32,279 bases of DNA from JBIOJM01 sp044450785 (GTDB lineage: Bacteria; Planctomycetota; Planctomycetia; Isosphaerales; Isosphaeraceae), in NCBI GenBank assembly GCA_044450785.1, contig JBIOJM010000076.1:1-32279 (forward strand). The letters run 5' to 3'. The notes below the pieces were generated by a model. The model ran no database searches. It was not told the origin of the DNA and saw only the letters and a program-made list of their open reading frames with translations. How positions within the stretch are numbered: position 1 is the stretch's first letter; every line of letters starts with the position of its first letter. The position numbers and the translations under genes were made by a program. Positions 1 to 8,013 of the stretch are shown piece by piece.

Positions 1-159
1 CCTGCTGACACATTCCGTCAGGAATGCGATCCTGGCACTGGTGCGGTCTTCTCACAGTTAGCTTCGATGTCAATGTTCTGAAGGGATACCAGTCGGCACT
101 CGGGTTCGACCTCTGTCCACTTTGTGGCTCTTGCGGTAGGATCGTATCGGAGGCGACTC

Positions 160-621
160 ATGATCGAGCTGAATCCCGAACAGCGGCAGGCGATGGCTCA
201 GGGCCAGCCCGTGCGGATCATCGATCCCTTGACGCACGATGCGTACGTCCTGGTCCCGGCCGCGGAGTACGAGCACCTGGCAGGAGCACCGCAGCGATCC
301 GCGGGACAGCCCCATCCGGAGATCCCCCCCATGATCCTCCGCTCGCAACAGGCCTTTTGGCGTGACCTGCCCGGACTGCTCATGGACCGACGGAATCATC
401 GGAAGTGGGCGGCGTACCACGGCGAGGAGCGCGTGACCATCACGCGGTCGAAGGTCGACGCCTATCAGGAATGCTTCCGCCGGGGGCTCAATCGCGGGGA
501 GTTTTACGTCGGGAAGCTGGACGCCCAACCCGACGGGATCCCTCCGTGGGGTACGATCGAGTGCGACAGGTCCCTGTATGAAGCCGCGGACCCTGACGAG
601 GCTCCACTCGACGACGAATGA
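160..621 (+). CDS. Unknown protein, 153 aa, possible antitoxin-like N-terminus
   Basis: I do not recognise a named family. The start at 160 is chosen because GGAGG (149-153) sits at good spacing before ATG; an upstream in-frame ATG at 124 lacks this. The first 40 residues (MIELNPEQRQ... then VRIIDPLTHDAYVLVPAAEYEHL) resemble the Phd-like strand/helix pattern seen in many small planctomycete proteins that may be antitoxin-like; this is inference. The rest is hydrophilic, with a Trp-rich middle (FWRDLPGLL, RKWAAYHGEERV) and an acidic C-terminus. There is no signal peptide or membrane segment. The stop overlaps the next start by four bases (ATGA), so it is translationally coupled to the aspartyl protease-like gene and probably works with it. 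Confidence 0.75.
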   Translation: MIELNPEQRQAMAQGQPVRIIDPLTHDAYVLVPAAEYEHLAGAPQRSAGQPHPEIPPMILRSQQAFWRDLPGLLMDRRNHRKWAAYHGEERVTITRSKVDAYQECFRRGLNRGEFYVGKLDAQPDGIPPWGTIECDRSLYEAADPDEAPLDDE

Positions 622-1172
622 AGATCCTCGATCGACTCCCCATCCCGGAGGATCGCACGTCGCTGCGGTTCGGCGACCGGTACGTCACGATCCACGCCAA
701 CCAGATCCTGGTGTGGGTGAGCGTCCACCTGCCGGGGATCCTCGTGCCCGAGGGCAACATCCCGAGGTTCCCGGCCCTGCTGGACACCGGGAACAACTTC
801 GGCTTCTCGGTGCAGGACCGGCACCTGCGCGAGTGGGCCGGGACCGACCCCGGCCCGCTGGAAGCCATCGGGGACATCACGATCGAAGGGAAGGTCGTCA
901 CGTGCCGGGATGCGGCGGTCTGGCTGTACCCGAACATCCCCGGTCGGCAGGACGCGGCCAGTGGCCGTCCGCCGTTCCGGCTGGATCTGAGCAGAGGGAT
1001 CGCGGTCTACACGCAGGACGCGGTCCCGCCCGGTCCCCGGTTGCCGCTGCTGGGGCTCCCCGCTTTTCTTGACAACGACCTCGATCTCTGGCTTGATCCG
1101 GAGCGGCGGCACGTCACGGTGCAGCCTCGCAACTGGCGCAGACGGCTGATCCGTTTCCTCTGCCGATTGTGA
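618..1172 (+). CDS. Retropepsin-like aspartyl protease-family protein, 184 aa
   Basis: The sequence has the single-lobe retropepsin signature LLDTGNNFGFSV near residues 54-65, where Asp of DTG would be the catalytic residue of a homodimeric protease. Near residues 145-165 it has the second hallmark, LPLLGLPAFLDNDLDLWLDPERRHVTV, matching the family's 'LLG..FL' strand before the C-terminal sheet. The length fits a single retropepsin-like domain plus a short basic tail (RNWRRRLIRFLCRL), which could touch the membrane. It overlaps the upstream gene by ATGA. Its 3' end faces the CRISPR operon (convergent, about 60 bp apart). Protease activity is inferred from the motif only; the substrate is unknown, and the partner gene is the obvious candidate. 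Confidence 0.75.
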   Translation: MKILDRLPIPEDRTSLRFGDRYVTIHANQILVWVSVHLPGILVPEGNIPRFPALLDTGNNFGFSVQDRHLREWAGTDPGPLEAIGDITIEGKVVTCRDAAVWLYPNIPGRQDAASGRPPFRLDLSRGIAVYTQDAVPPGPRLPLLGLPAFLDNDLDLWLDPERRHVTVQPRNWRRRLIRFLCRL

Positions 1173-1231
1173 CGCAACGATCGCGCATTCCCCGGGGGCC
1201 CTTGAGAATCTCCGCCTCGGCGTGGCCCTCG

Positions 1232-1504
1232 TCACGCCCGTGGAGTGACGTCGATGATCTGACCCTCGCGCCAGTTGGGATGATGAGAGGCCACGATCAC
1301 GGCTCCGAGCCGCGGGTCGAATACTGCAATGGCTCCTGCCGGCGATCCGTGGAGCCGGTGAAAGGCCATCCCATAGCGCCAGATCGGTGCCCGTCCCTCG
1401 ATGACAACGAGCGCCCCACGCGGAATCTCCGGCACGGGCGGCAACGGCTCGTCTGGGGTGATCGGGCGATCGACGCCGATGCAGTAGAATAGGGTTTCGT
1501 CCAT
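1232..1504 (-). CDS. csx3: Csx3/Crn3 family ring nuclease, 90 aa
   Basis: The core reads GALVVIEGRAPIWRYGMAFH then IAVFDPRLGAVIVASHHPNWREGQIIDV, which matches the Csx3 consensus (SGRxPIWLY...AxxDPRLGAVVVxSH...GDVI). Candidate active-site residues are His49/His52, Asp63, Arg65, His74/His75 and Glu80. Csx3 (Crn3) proteins of type III systems cleave cyclic tetra-adenylate, acting as tetramers that sandwich the ring, and so switch off the antiviral signal. It is the last gene of the cmr operon, nine bases after card1, so it is made together with the effector it should restrain. The length is slightly below the archaeal prototype, but all conserved blocks are present. Confidence 0.88.
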   Translation of the reverse strand: MDETLFYCIGVDRPITPDEPLPPVPEIPRGALVVIEGRAPIWRYGMAFHRLHGSPAGAIAVFDPRLGAVIVASHHPNWREGQIIDVTPRA

Positions 1505-1513
1505 GTCAGAGCC

Positions 1514-2677
1514 TTATTGCAGGGAGCTCCCGCCCAGAATCAGCTTGCGAACCGTTTCGACGTTATCCGCCTCTTGAGCCAGTTCGCGTATCTCATCGCG
1601 GACCAGGATTCGGCACTGATAGATGTCGGCCCGCGTCTGGAGTGATTCCTTCACCCTGTTCTCTTTGTCGAGGACACACCCCCCAGTGGTTGCCAAGTAG
1701 GATCGAACCCGGAGGGCTCGGAACTGTCGCGTGACCGCCTCGACCTTGTAAAGAATGTTGGTACCGGGGTCGTGATCTTGTGAGCCGGACTTGCACTCGA
1801 CCATCGATAAGCTATGATTATGTATGAATGCCACATCAAAATCGTTGCCCGACTGATCGCCGCAGCGGCCGACCTCCAGGCCGAGCCGCACATCCCAGAT
1901 CCCAAGGGCCTCGGAATGCCTCGTGAGGACATCCCAGAAGAAGACCTCGAGCCAGCCACCGGTGAGGAACTCGACCTCGTACTTCGTCAGTCTACGGCTC
2001 GTTTCACCGCCGAGCCAGGTCTCGCGCAGTTCGTCGCATGGGAAGTTGAATCGATCTGCCGGCAGTTCGATGCCCTTGTCTCGCGCCCGCTTTCGTTCCT
2101 GATCGTCAAGCGCCAGGATGTCCTTCTCACAGACGTGCCGGGCCAGGAGCTTCGCGGATTGTGCCCATCCGCGCGCCCGCGCTTCCGCCGCCGCAAGCTT
2201 GTCGTCGGCCTTTCTTGACTCGAAGCCGTAGCCCGCCAGGAACTCTTTGATCCCAAGTCGATGGCCACAGTCTTCGGCTTGGTCAGTGCTCATATCGATG
2301 AACCGCGCGGGACGCACGACGTTGGTATAGACCAGCTTTCCGCCCAGCGCCTTGAAGAATTCGTAGGTCGCGATGCTCATGGGCTTGGTGCCACCCGTGA
2401 GGTTGGCGATCCACGCAGCGTTCGGGAACTTGCCGTAGGCGCGTTGCAAGGCTTGCCGCACGGCGGCAAGATCGTCCTCAGCGCTCAACGGTTCGGTGTG
2501 ATGTCGAGCGTCGTAATCGATACCGCCGAGCTTGAGTGCCCTCAGGAAATGGCCGGCCACTTGACGCGATTTCATCTTCGCCGATTCGATCAACACGAGT
2601 TGATCTGGCATGTAATGATGAACCGACAGCAAGTTGGGAACGTGCTGATCGGAAAGCAGGCAGAGCAGTACCTTCAT
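1514..2677 (-). CDS. card1: Card1/Can2-type CARF nuclease, 387 aa
   Basis: The N-terminal CARF domain (about 1-130) starts MKVLLCLLSDQHVPN and carries the ligand-loop motif NLTGGTKPMS (92-101). The C-terminal PD-(D/E)xK nuclease domain shows Glu244, the GNDFDV strand (277-282; Asp281) and VECKSG (293-298; Glu294, Lys296). This is the architecture of Card1/Can2, a dimer activated by cyclic tetra-adenylate that cuts ssDNA/ssRNA or nicks DNA. I chose ATG at 2677; a GTG at 2713 would overlap cmr6 and add residues outside the CARF fold. It lies 11 bp after cmr6 and 9 bp before csx3. Product class is secure; whether the main target is RNA or DNA cannot be read here. Confidence 0.9.
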   Translation of the reverse strand: MKVLLCLLSDQHVPNLLSVHHYMPDQLVLIESAKMKSRQVAGHFLRALKLGGIDYDARHHTEPLSAEDDLAAVRQALQRAYGKFPNAAWIANLTGGTKPMSIATYEFFKALGGKLVYTNVVRPARFIDMSTDQAEDCGHRLGIKEFLAGYGFESRKADDKLAAAEARARGWAQSAKLLARHVCEKDILALDDQERKRARDKGIELPADRFNFPCDELRETWLGGETSRRLTKYEVEFLTGGWLEVFFWDVLTRHSEALGIWDVRLGLEVGRCGDQSGNDFDVAFIHNHSLSMVECKSGSQDHDPGTNILYKVEAVTRQFRALRVRSYLATTGGCVLDKENRVKESLQTRADIYQCRILVRDEIRELAQEADNVETVRKLILGGSSLQ

Positions 2678-2688
2678 CGTTAAACCCA

Positions 2689-3774
2689 CTATTTCTTTGG
2701 TACTTGGGGCCACCTATATTGCGGTGTCTTCGAATCGTCGTTGTGCACCAGTACATCCACAATCGATTCCGGGCTCGTGTCAACGCCCGGTGGCGGCGAG
2801 CCAACCGTCAGGGTGCCGGGATTTCGCCCCAATTCGACATCTTGAACGTTGAACCCACCCTTGGGTCGGGCCGCAATGATCTTGACCTTCGCCTTCTCAC
2901 CAGACGCACGCTTTTTCGGCCGTGGAGGTGGTGGGGGCGGAGGTGGAAGCGTGAGCCGTCCGTACCCGCTGGTCGTCTTGCCGCCGACACCCCAGTCCTT
3001 GAGGGCGTCCTGGAGCAAGGAGAGCGCCAGCTCGGTCCAGCACCTGGTCTTGTCGCTTGCTGGTCCGCGCCACGACACGGCTACGCGGAATGTGCCCGTC
3101 ACTGACAAGAATGGCACCGGGGTGGGGCTGTCGAAGTCGGTCGGCGCGACCGGGTTCTTGACATCATTCCATTTCGGATGGTGCGGAGTCATCACGTCGA
3201 GAACCAGCGGTTTCGGTGAGTCCGACGTCAACCAGGAATCGTGGAAGACGATGCAGCCGCTGTCGTCGGTCGTGCCGAAGAGGAGTCGATGGAAGTTCTC
3301 GTCGGGCTTGGAGCCTTTTCCTTGGAGATACCCTCGATAGGCTTGGTCTTCCTCGGGTGTCGGTTTCTTGAACCTGTCATCCTCAACGCTCCAGACCTGA
3401 TCGCAATAGTGTGCGGCCAGTCCCTTGAGAGCCGAGCCGGGGATGATCGGCATGCCGTATGTGTGATGTAGCCGGATGCCGGTTTCCAGGACGTTTTCCG
3501 ACCCGAGACCGATGATCAGCCGCCCAGAGGTAACGAGATCGGCGGGAGGTGGGTCGGTTGGGAGCGAACTCGACCAGCGGGCAAACGCGAGTTGGTACAG
3601 CGCCCGCACCTCGTTGCTGGCCGCGGCCTTGATCGCGGCGTGCAGGATGGCCCGCTTTTCCTCAGGGTTGCCCTGCTCGCCCGTGGCGTTCTCGGCGAGG
3701 TAGCGTTGCAGAAGAAGCCCGGCATGCTGGCCGCGGTCCCGGTTGTTTTTCAACGCGATGATAGGGCTGCGCAT
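2689..3774 (-). CDS. cmr6: Type III-B RAMP protein Cmr6 with C-terminal extension, 361 aa
   Basis: RAMP features are clear: GMPIIPGSALKGLAAHYCD (107-125) and the glycine-rich loop GVGGKTTSGYGRL (262-274). Cmr6 caps the Cmr backbone near the 3' end of the crRNA. ATG at 3774 overlaps the cmr5 stop by one base (TGATG), with GGAGG seven bases upstream; an in-frame TTG one codon earlier is less likely. Unusual: after the RAMP core comes a run of eight prolines and a basic linker (277-293), then about 65 residues with a beta-rich look ending in DDSKTPQYRWPQ. This tail is longer than typical Cmr6. It may be an accessory nucleic-acid or protein-binding domain. Confidence 0.9.
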   Translation of the reverse strand: MRSPIIALKNNRDRGQHAGLLLQRYLAENATGEQGNPEEKRAILHAAIKAAASNEVRALYQLAFARWSSSLPTDPPPADLVTSGRLIIGLGSENVLETGIRLHHTYGMPIIPGSALKGLAAHYCDQVWSVEDDRFKKPTPEEDQAYRGYLQGKGSKPDENFHRLLFGTTDDSGCIVFHDSWLTSDSPKPLVLDVMTPHHPKWNDVKNPVAPTDFDSPTPVPFLSVTGTFRVAVSWRGPASDKTRCWTELALSLLQDALKDWGVGGKTTSGYGRLTLPPPPPPPPRPKKRASGEKAKVKIIAARPKGGFNVQDVELGRNPGTLTVGSPPPGVDTSPESIVDVLVHNDDSKTPQYRWPQVPKK

Positions 3775-4133
3775 CAATCATCCTCCCCGACCGCCGCCTC
3801 GACGTAGCGCTTCAGCCAACTTGCCGCGTTGATCGCGTCGCGGCTGAGCCGGAGATAGCCGCTGAGTTCTTGCATCTGAGTTTGATCATCAAGGGCCCGA
3901 GCAGAGGTGATCTCGAGATGGCCGCTCGCTTTCAGCACTGCTGCAAGATCCTCAACGTACGCGGTTTCCTTCTTGGCCAGTGCGAACGCCACTGCCTGCG
4001 CCAAGCCGCACGTATGAATCAATGCCGGGAACTTCTTGGCGAAGCTTACGTATTCCTTGTCTGGTTTGCCATACGCGGCGATCCGGGAGAATGCCGTCTG
4101 GGCCAGTCTCTGACTTCGGGTGTGAACGCTCAT
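3774..4133 (-). CDS. cmr5: Type III-B small subunit Cmr5, 119 aa
   Basis: This small, all-helical protein begins MSVHTRSQRLAQTAFSRI and has the Cmr5 pattern 'YVSFAKKFPALIHTCGLAQAVAFALAK'. Cmr5 forms the inner filament of the Cmr complex, lining the groove beside the crRNA-target duplex. Length and position between cmr4 and cmr6 are as expected. The start overlaps the cmr4 stop (TAATG) with GGAGG just upstream, indicating translational coupling. Confidence 0.92.
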   Translation of the reverse strand: MSVHTRSQRLAQTAFSRIAAYGKPDKEYVSFAKKFPALIHTCGLAQAVAFALAKKETAYVEDLAAVLKASGHLEITSARALDDQTQMQELSGYLRLSRDAINAASWLKRYVEAAVGEDD

Positions 4134-5053
4134 TAGCCACCTCCGTTCACCGGCGTGAACACGCAGCGCATTTGGCCCCGACCGATGGTTGCCTTGCCGC
4201 CGATCTGCAGGGTCAGCGGTTTCGTTGCGAATCTTTCGACCAAGGTCTCGGGTTTGATGGAGTCGTCTCTCGCGCCATTCTTCTGGAAAACCCGCTCACA
4301 TTGCACGATGCCGGCCAGGATCGTCTCAGCAGGCAGCGATTCTTCCGTCCAGAGCTGGCCTTTCTCGACGACCTTCATCTTGTCGTCGATCTTGACCCGA
4401 GTGTGCACCTCAGTGCCGGTCTCACACAGAAAGTCGAAGGCGGTATCGGGAAGAACCACGAAGCGCTTTCGGAATAGTGTTTCCCAATCCGTGTCGTCGG
4501 GAAACACCCAGGCCGCGATCTTCTCAGCCCAGGCGCTCGCGGTGTCGCATTTGTGAGCGCTGAAGTTGAGGTCTTCGAGGTAGATCTGATTCCCTTCGAC
4601 GATCGCCGTGTCCGCTGCGTGATGAGCGAGATCGTCGGCCAACCACGACATACTCGAGGGTAGTTCGTTCACGCCCGCCAGTTCGAGAGTCCGCCTCAGC
4701 ATCTGCAACGCGAGCGGCGAGGTACACCAAGCGAACGTGCCGCGGAAACTGCGAACTGGAAGACAGACGAGTTTGGCCTCCGTCGGGATGAGCGCCCCGG
4801 AGTTCGAGTTGTCGCCGTCTGCGATGCCGAACGCGGCTTTCAACAGCCTGCCGTCCGGAGTGCCTAACTCGCGAGCAGTCTTGGTCGCTCCGTAACAATC
4901 CGCCCAGACGCCCTTGAACGCCGAGCCACGAATGATCGGCCAGCCAGTAACGCCATCCCGGTCGATCGGCAGATCGATGTAGCCGACGCCGCGACCGATC
5001 CCTGCATGTGTTGGGCTCAGTGCGTGGAGCCAGTAGATTCGAGTGTTGGCCAT
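4133..5053 (-). CDS. cmr4: Type III-B backbone RAMP Cmr4 (target-RNA cleaving subunit), 306 aa
   Basis: The N-terminus reads LHALSPTHAGIG then GYIDLPIDRDGVTGWPIIRGSAFKG, the standard Cmr4 block. Asp27 in YIDLP aligns by motif with the catalytic Asp of characterised Cmr4 (Pyrococcus Asp26), so backbone cleavage of target RNA every six nucleotides should be retained. The C-terminal LQIGGKATIGRGQMRCVF (about 280-298) is the RAMP glycine-rich loop. Several copies would form the helical backbone. It lies 27 bp after cmr3, the widest gap among the core cmr genes, which fits separate, stronger translation of the multi-copy subunit (inference). Confidence 0.93.
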   Translation of the reverse strand: MANTRIYWLHALSPTHAGIGRGVGYIDLPIDRDGVTGWPIIRGSAFKGVWADCYGATKTARELGTPDGRLLKAAFGIADGDNSNSGALIPTEAKLVCLPVRSFRGTFAWCTSPLALQMLRRTLELAGVNELPSSMSWLADDLAHHAADTAIVEGNQIYLEDLNFSAHKCDTASAWAEKIAAWVFPDDTDWETLFRKRFVVLPDTAFDFLCETGTEVHTRVKIDDKMKVVEKGQLWTEESLPAETILAGIVQCERVFQKNGARDDSIKPETLVERFATKPLTLQIGGKATIGRGQMRCVFTPVNGGG

Positions 5054-5080
5054 GTCGAGTTTCCTTGCTGCGAATGTTGC

Positions 5081-6313
5081 CTACCAGGTGCCCCAGACGG
5101 CCAGTCCGAAGCCATCACGGCAATCATGCGGTGTGTCGCTGACCGGCCTCAACCATCCACTGGTAGCGAGGATGCGCGGATCGCCATCGACCTTCTCGAA
5201 AAAGTAAACGCCGCCAGCGGGAACCATTCGTCGAACCGCTTTTGGCCCGGGACGATCCCGAGGAACGACGCGGCGGCGGCCATCGTCTTCGGCATGTGGT
5301 GCATACGCCCAGCCGGAGACGGCACGCCAGCGCGAGATGCAGACACCGACCAGTTTCAGAGTTGGCCCATCGCCGAGCGGCTTGCCAATGAGCGTGGTTT
5401 TGTTCAGCCAGCTTGGCCGCCACCCATTCTCAAAGATGGCCGGCGCGGCCAGCACCATGCGAATCCTCGACGCGGCTTGGAGCGCCGATTTGACCGTTTC
5501 CGGGCACTTCCAGAGGTTCGCGGCGTCGCTCTTTTGCCAGTGAACGAGCCGTCGCTCCCCTCCCAGCGGATGCCAGGTGGAGAGCTTTTCAACGTGCTCG
5601 AAGGCTCGCTCGGCAATCGTTACCCGAGCCGAAAGCGTGATCTCGGCGAACCGGTCGCCAAGCGGGAGTTTCGTGTCATTCGACTTGAACCCATGCCGCG
5701 GCAAATGTGTGACATTCAATCCTGCCGTGGCGAAGATCTGGCCTTCCGCCGCTGCTCCAGTGTCCGGGTCGAGGCAGACGTGATCGCGGGTTTCTTGAAG
5801 CGCGCTATTGAGGAACGATCGATCGAACGTGATGGACTCGCCAACGAGCCAACGAGCCATCTGCCCGTGGGGCCACCAGGATGGCACCCCGGCGGGCTTG
5901 AAGTCCGTAGCGGTTTGAGCGTCGGAAAGCATGACTGGGCGAAGCGACAGATCATCGGGGAAATCGCAACCGTCTTCGTTCGACTGCGGGGCGACGCGAT
6001 GAACGATACCGATTCCTTTGCCGTCCACCGCCGCCTCGGCCACTGCGTCGGATGGCGCGGGCAAATACAACTCCTCTCCGACGGTTGGGAACACGCCGGC
6101 GACTTCAACGCGAAGCAGGTCCAGTGGCGTGTTTCTGGTAAAATCAAGGCCCGCATCCGCCTTCACCAGTGCCGTGCGAAATGAGCCGGCGACGACGGAC
6201 GGCAGCGGCCAACCCAAGCCTCGCATGCGATTGCCTTGACCGATTCCAAAGGGCCGCCCATCCCGGGCGATGATCGGGTCGTGAGCCGTGAGCTGCAGCG
6301 TCGTGACACTCAT
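5081..6313 (-). CDS. cmr3: Type III-B Cas5-like RAMP Cmr3, 410 aa
   Basis: The N-terminal motif LTAHDPIIARDGRPFGIGQGNRM (8-30) is the Cmr3 signature. An internal AGLNVTHLPRHGFKSNDTK and a C-terminal glycine-rich ATSGWLRP...CRDGFGLAVWGTW also fit. Cmr3 binds the 5' handle of the crRNA and joins Cas10 to the Cmr4 backbone. Its length is normal. The start overlaps the cas10 stop by ATGA, so the two base subunits are coupled. The identity of the recognised 5' tag cannot be inferred, because no repeats are present in the window. Confidence 0.92.
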   Translation of the reverse strand: MSVTTLQLTAHDPIIARDGRPFGIGQGNRMRGLGWPLPSVVAGSFRTALVKADAGLDFTRNTPLDLLRVEVAGVFPTVGEELYLPAPSDAVAEAAVDGKGIGIVHRVAPQSNEDGCDFPDDLSLRPVMLSDAQTATDFKPAGVPSWWPHGQMARWLVGESITFDRSFLNSALQETRDHVCLDPDTGAAAEGQIFATAGLNVTHLPRHGFKSNDTKLPLGDRFAEITLSARVTIAERAFEHVEKLSTWHPLGGERRLVHWQKSDAANLWKCPETVKSALQAASRIRMVLAAPAIFENGWRPSWLNKTTLIGKPLGDGPTLKLVGVCISRWRAVSGWAYAPHAEDDGRRRVVPRDRPGPKAVRRMVPAGGVYFFEKVDGDPRILATSGWLRPVSDTPHDCRDGFGLAVWGTW

Positions 6314-8013
6314 GTCGGCACCTCCGCCACACGGGCCGGACCCTCTCCCGCTTGCCGCAAGGCCGTGGCAAGCTGCCGAGCGACGAGCAGCTCGACGGCG
6401 AGAGACAACAACTTCGCCGAGTTCATCTCATGGAGGTAGCCGTCGAGTGCTTCTTTCACGGTATCGACGCCCCGCGACTGCTTTTTGGCGATAAGCCGAA
6501 TCAAGTCCATCCTGATCGCGCTATCCGCTTTGTCTTTCCACGGTTCGTAGAGCTTGGCCATGTCCCGCAATTCGTAGGGCAGCTTCGTCGGAATGATGCC
6601 CTGGTTCATCAATTCGGCGAACTTGGTCAAGCGCTCATCAGGATTGTCGCTCCACCTGCCCCGCACGTGAATCGGCGAGCCGCCGCGCTTATGTAAGTGC
6701 ACCGCCAACGCGTCTTTGCCCTCGACTGCTTTCGCGGCCTTCTCCGCGAACTGGCCGTAGTCGCGCAAGTCCTCCAAGTTCTCCATGAAGTGCCCGATGG
6801 CGACGCCAACGGAAAGGCTCATTCCTGTCTCTCGGCGGAGCCTGTCCCGTAGCGCCCGGGCGCAATTCAAGCATGTGTGAACCGGCACAAATGCCAGCAC
6901 ATCGTCCCCGCCCGCGTAGACCAAGACGCCGGAATGCGCCGCGACAATGGCTTTCGCCCCGCTGGCGAAGGTCGCGAGCTTCCCCGAGAGCATCCGGTGC
7001 GCTTCGACGGATTCCAACTTGGATAGCGCTGCCCCCATCTTGTCGCCGTCAGCCACGAGGGCGGCGAGGTAGGGGTTGGGTTCACCACCGATGTTCTTGA
7101 GTGCCGCCGCGATTTCGGCGAGTTCGCCGTCGCCAAGCCCCAACTCTTTTTTCAGATCGGTGTGTCGATCTTTATAGATGACCGTGCCTTCGTAGGGGAA
7201 ATACTGGTACTTTTCTTCCCGGACAGTATTCAGCCCTCTAGACTCGAGCTTTTGACAGGCGTCTTTCAGTCGCTGGAGTTTGTCTCGGTCTCGGCTTTGA
7301 AGACCCTGGAGCCATGTCTCGGCCGCGACTCGGGCAACCGACGGGTAACGCGGATGATCTTCACCCGTCTTCTTACCGAGCCGCTTCGTGACGCCGACCA
7401 CATCAAGCTGCTCGCCGGGAGAGAGCCGAAGTTTCTTGGGCCAGTTGTCGCGGTAGGTCTCTCGTGATTCCCCTGGCCTCGGCCCAACGAGAACAGTCGG
7501 GCGTTGACCATCGAGTGAGGACTTTGGCAGGCCGGCGTCGTTGAAGCGGGGTTGTTTGAAATCGCGGCAGTTCTTGCGGCCGGCCAAGAGGCGCATCACG
7601 CGGGCGCGATCGTCCCGATAGTTCTTCGGATCGGTGTGCGGCACCCACGCGGCGTAGAACTCGATCACGTCGGCTTCTTGGTCTTTCCAGATTTCCTCGC
7701 GGATGACCCCGGAAGCCGCAACCCGCGCGTCCTCGACGAACTTCAGCCATCGATTCTGCGCGGCTTCCTTGGCCATCGCGGCGACTTCCTTCGGGTCGCC
7801 CGCGCCCAGCTCGGCCAGGATTACGTTGGCGACGTTGTCGGCTTTGGAAGAAGCCGGGAAGATGAGCGCGCTGCCTTGGTTCTCGACTTCGATCGCAACT
7901 GCTCGGCTGACCTCCGATAGGAGATACGAGCCGAACCACAGATCGCGGGTCCGCCGCGCCGCCGCGATGAACTCCTGGACCGGACCGATGGATATGGCAA
8001 GGAGGTGGCTCAT
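6310..8013 (-). CDS. cas10: Cas10/Cmr2 large subunit, HD-less, cyclase motif intact, 567 aa
   Basis: The protein opens directly with the first palm-like region (MSHLLAISIGPVQEFIAAARRTRDLWFGSYLLSE). It carries ADGDKMG at 321-327 (Palm 1-like metal loop) and YAGGDDVLAF with GGDD at 368-371 (Palm 2). Palm 2 GGDD makes cyclic oligoadenylates when target RNA is bound. A HTCLNCARALRDRLR stretch follows, then a helical C-terminal D4-like part. There is no N-terminal HD domain, so the protein is well short of HD-containing Cmr2 (around 850 aa); the complex should signal but not cut ssDNA with Cas10. It overlaps cmr1 and cmr3 by ATGA on both sides. Confidence 0.95.
   Translation of the reverse strand: MSHLLAISIGPVQEFIAAARRTRDLWFGSYLLSEVSRAVAIEVENQGSALIFPASSKADNVANVILAELGAGDPKEVAAMAKEAAQNRWLKFVEDARVAASGVIREEIWKDQEADVIEFYAAWVPHTDPKNYRDDRARVMRLLAGRKNCRDFKQPRFNDAGLPKSSLDGQRPTVLVGPRPGESRETYRDNWPKKLRLSPGEQLDVVGVTKRLGKKTGEDHPRYPSVARVAAETWLQGLQSRDRDKLQRLKDACQKLESRGLNTVREEKYQYFPYEGTVIYKDRHTDLKKELGLGDGELAEIAAALKNIGGEPNPYLAALVADGDKMGAALSKLESVEAHRMLSGKLATFASGAKAIVAAHSGVLVYAGGDDVLAFVPVHTCLNCARALRDRLRRETGMSLSVGVAIGHFMENLEDLRDYGQFAEKAAKAVEGKDALAVHLHKRGGSPIHVRGRWSDNPDERLTKFAELMNQGIIPTKLPYELRDMAKLYEPWKDKADSAIRMDLIRLIAKKQSRGVDTVKEALDGYLHEMNSAKLLSLAVELLVARQLATALRQAGEGPARVAEVPT

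Noticed and set aside
1175..1231. Bidirectional terminator between the protease gene and csx3
   Set aside because: A CCCCGGGG palindrome is present, but there is no stem of useful length and no T-tract.
5006..6184. 392-codon open frame antisense to cmr3
   Set aside because: No recognisable domain; cmr3 is secure by its N-terminal motif and its overlap with cas10.
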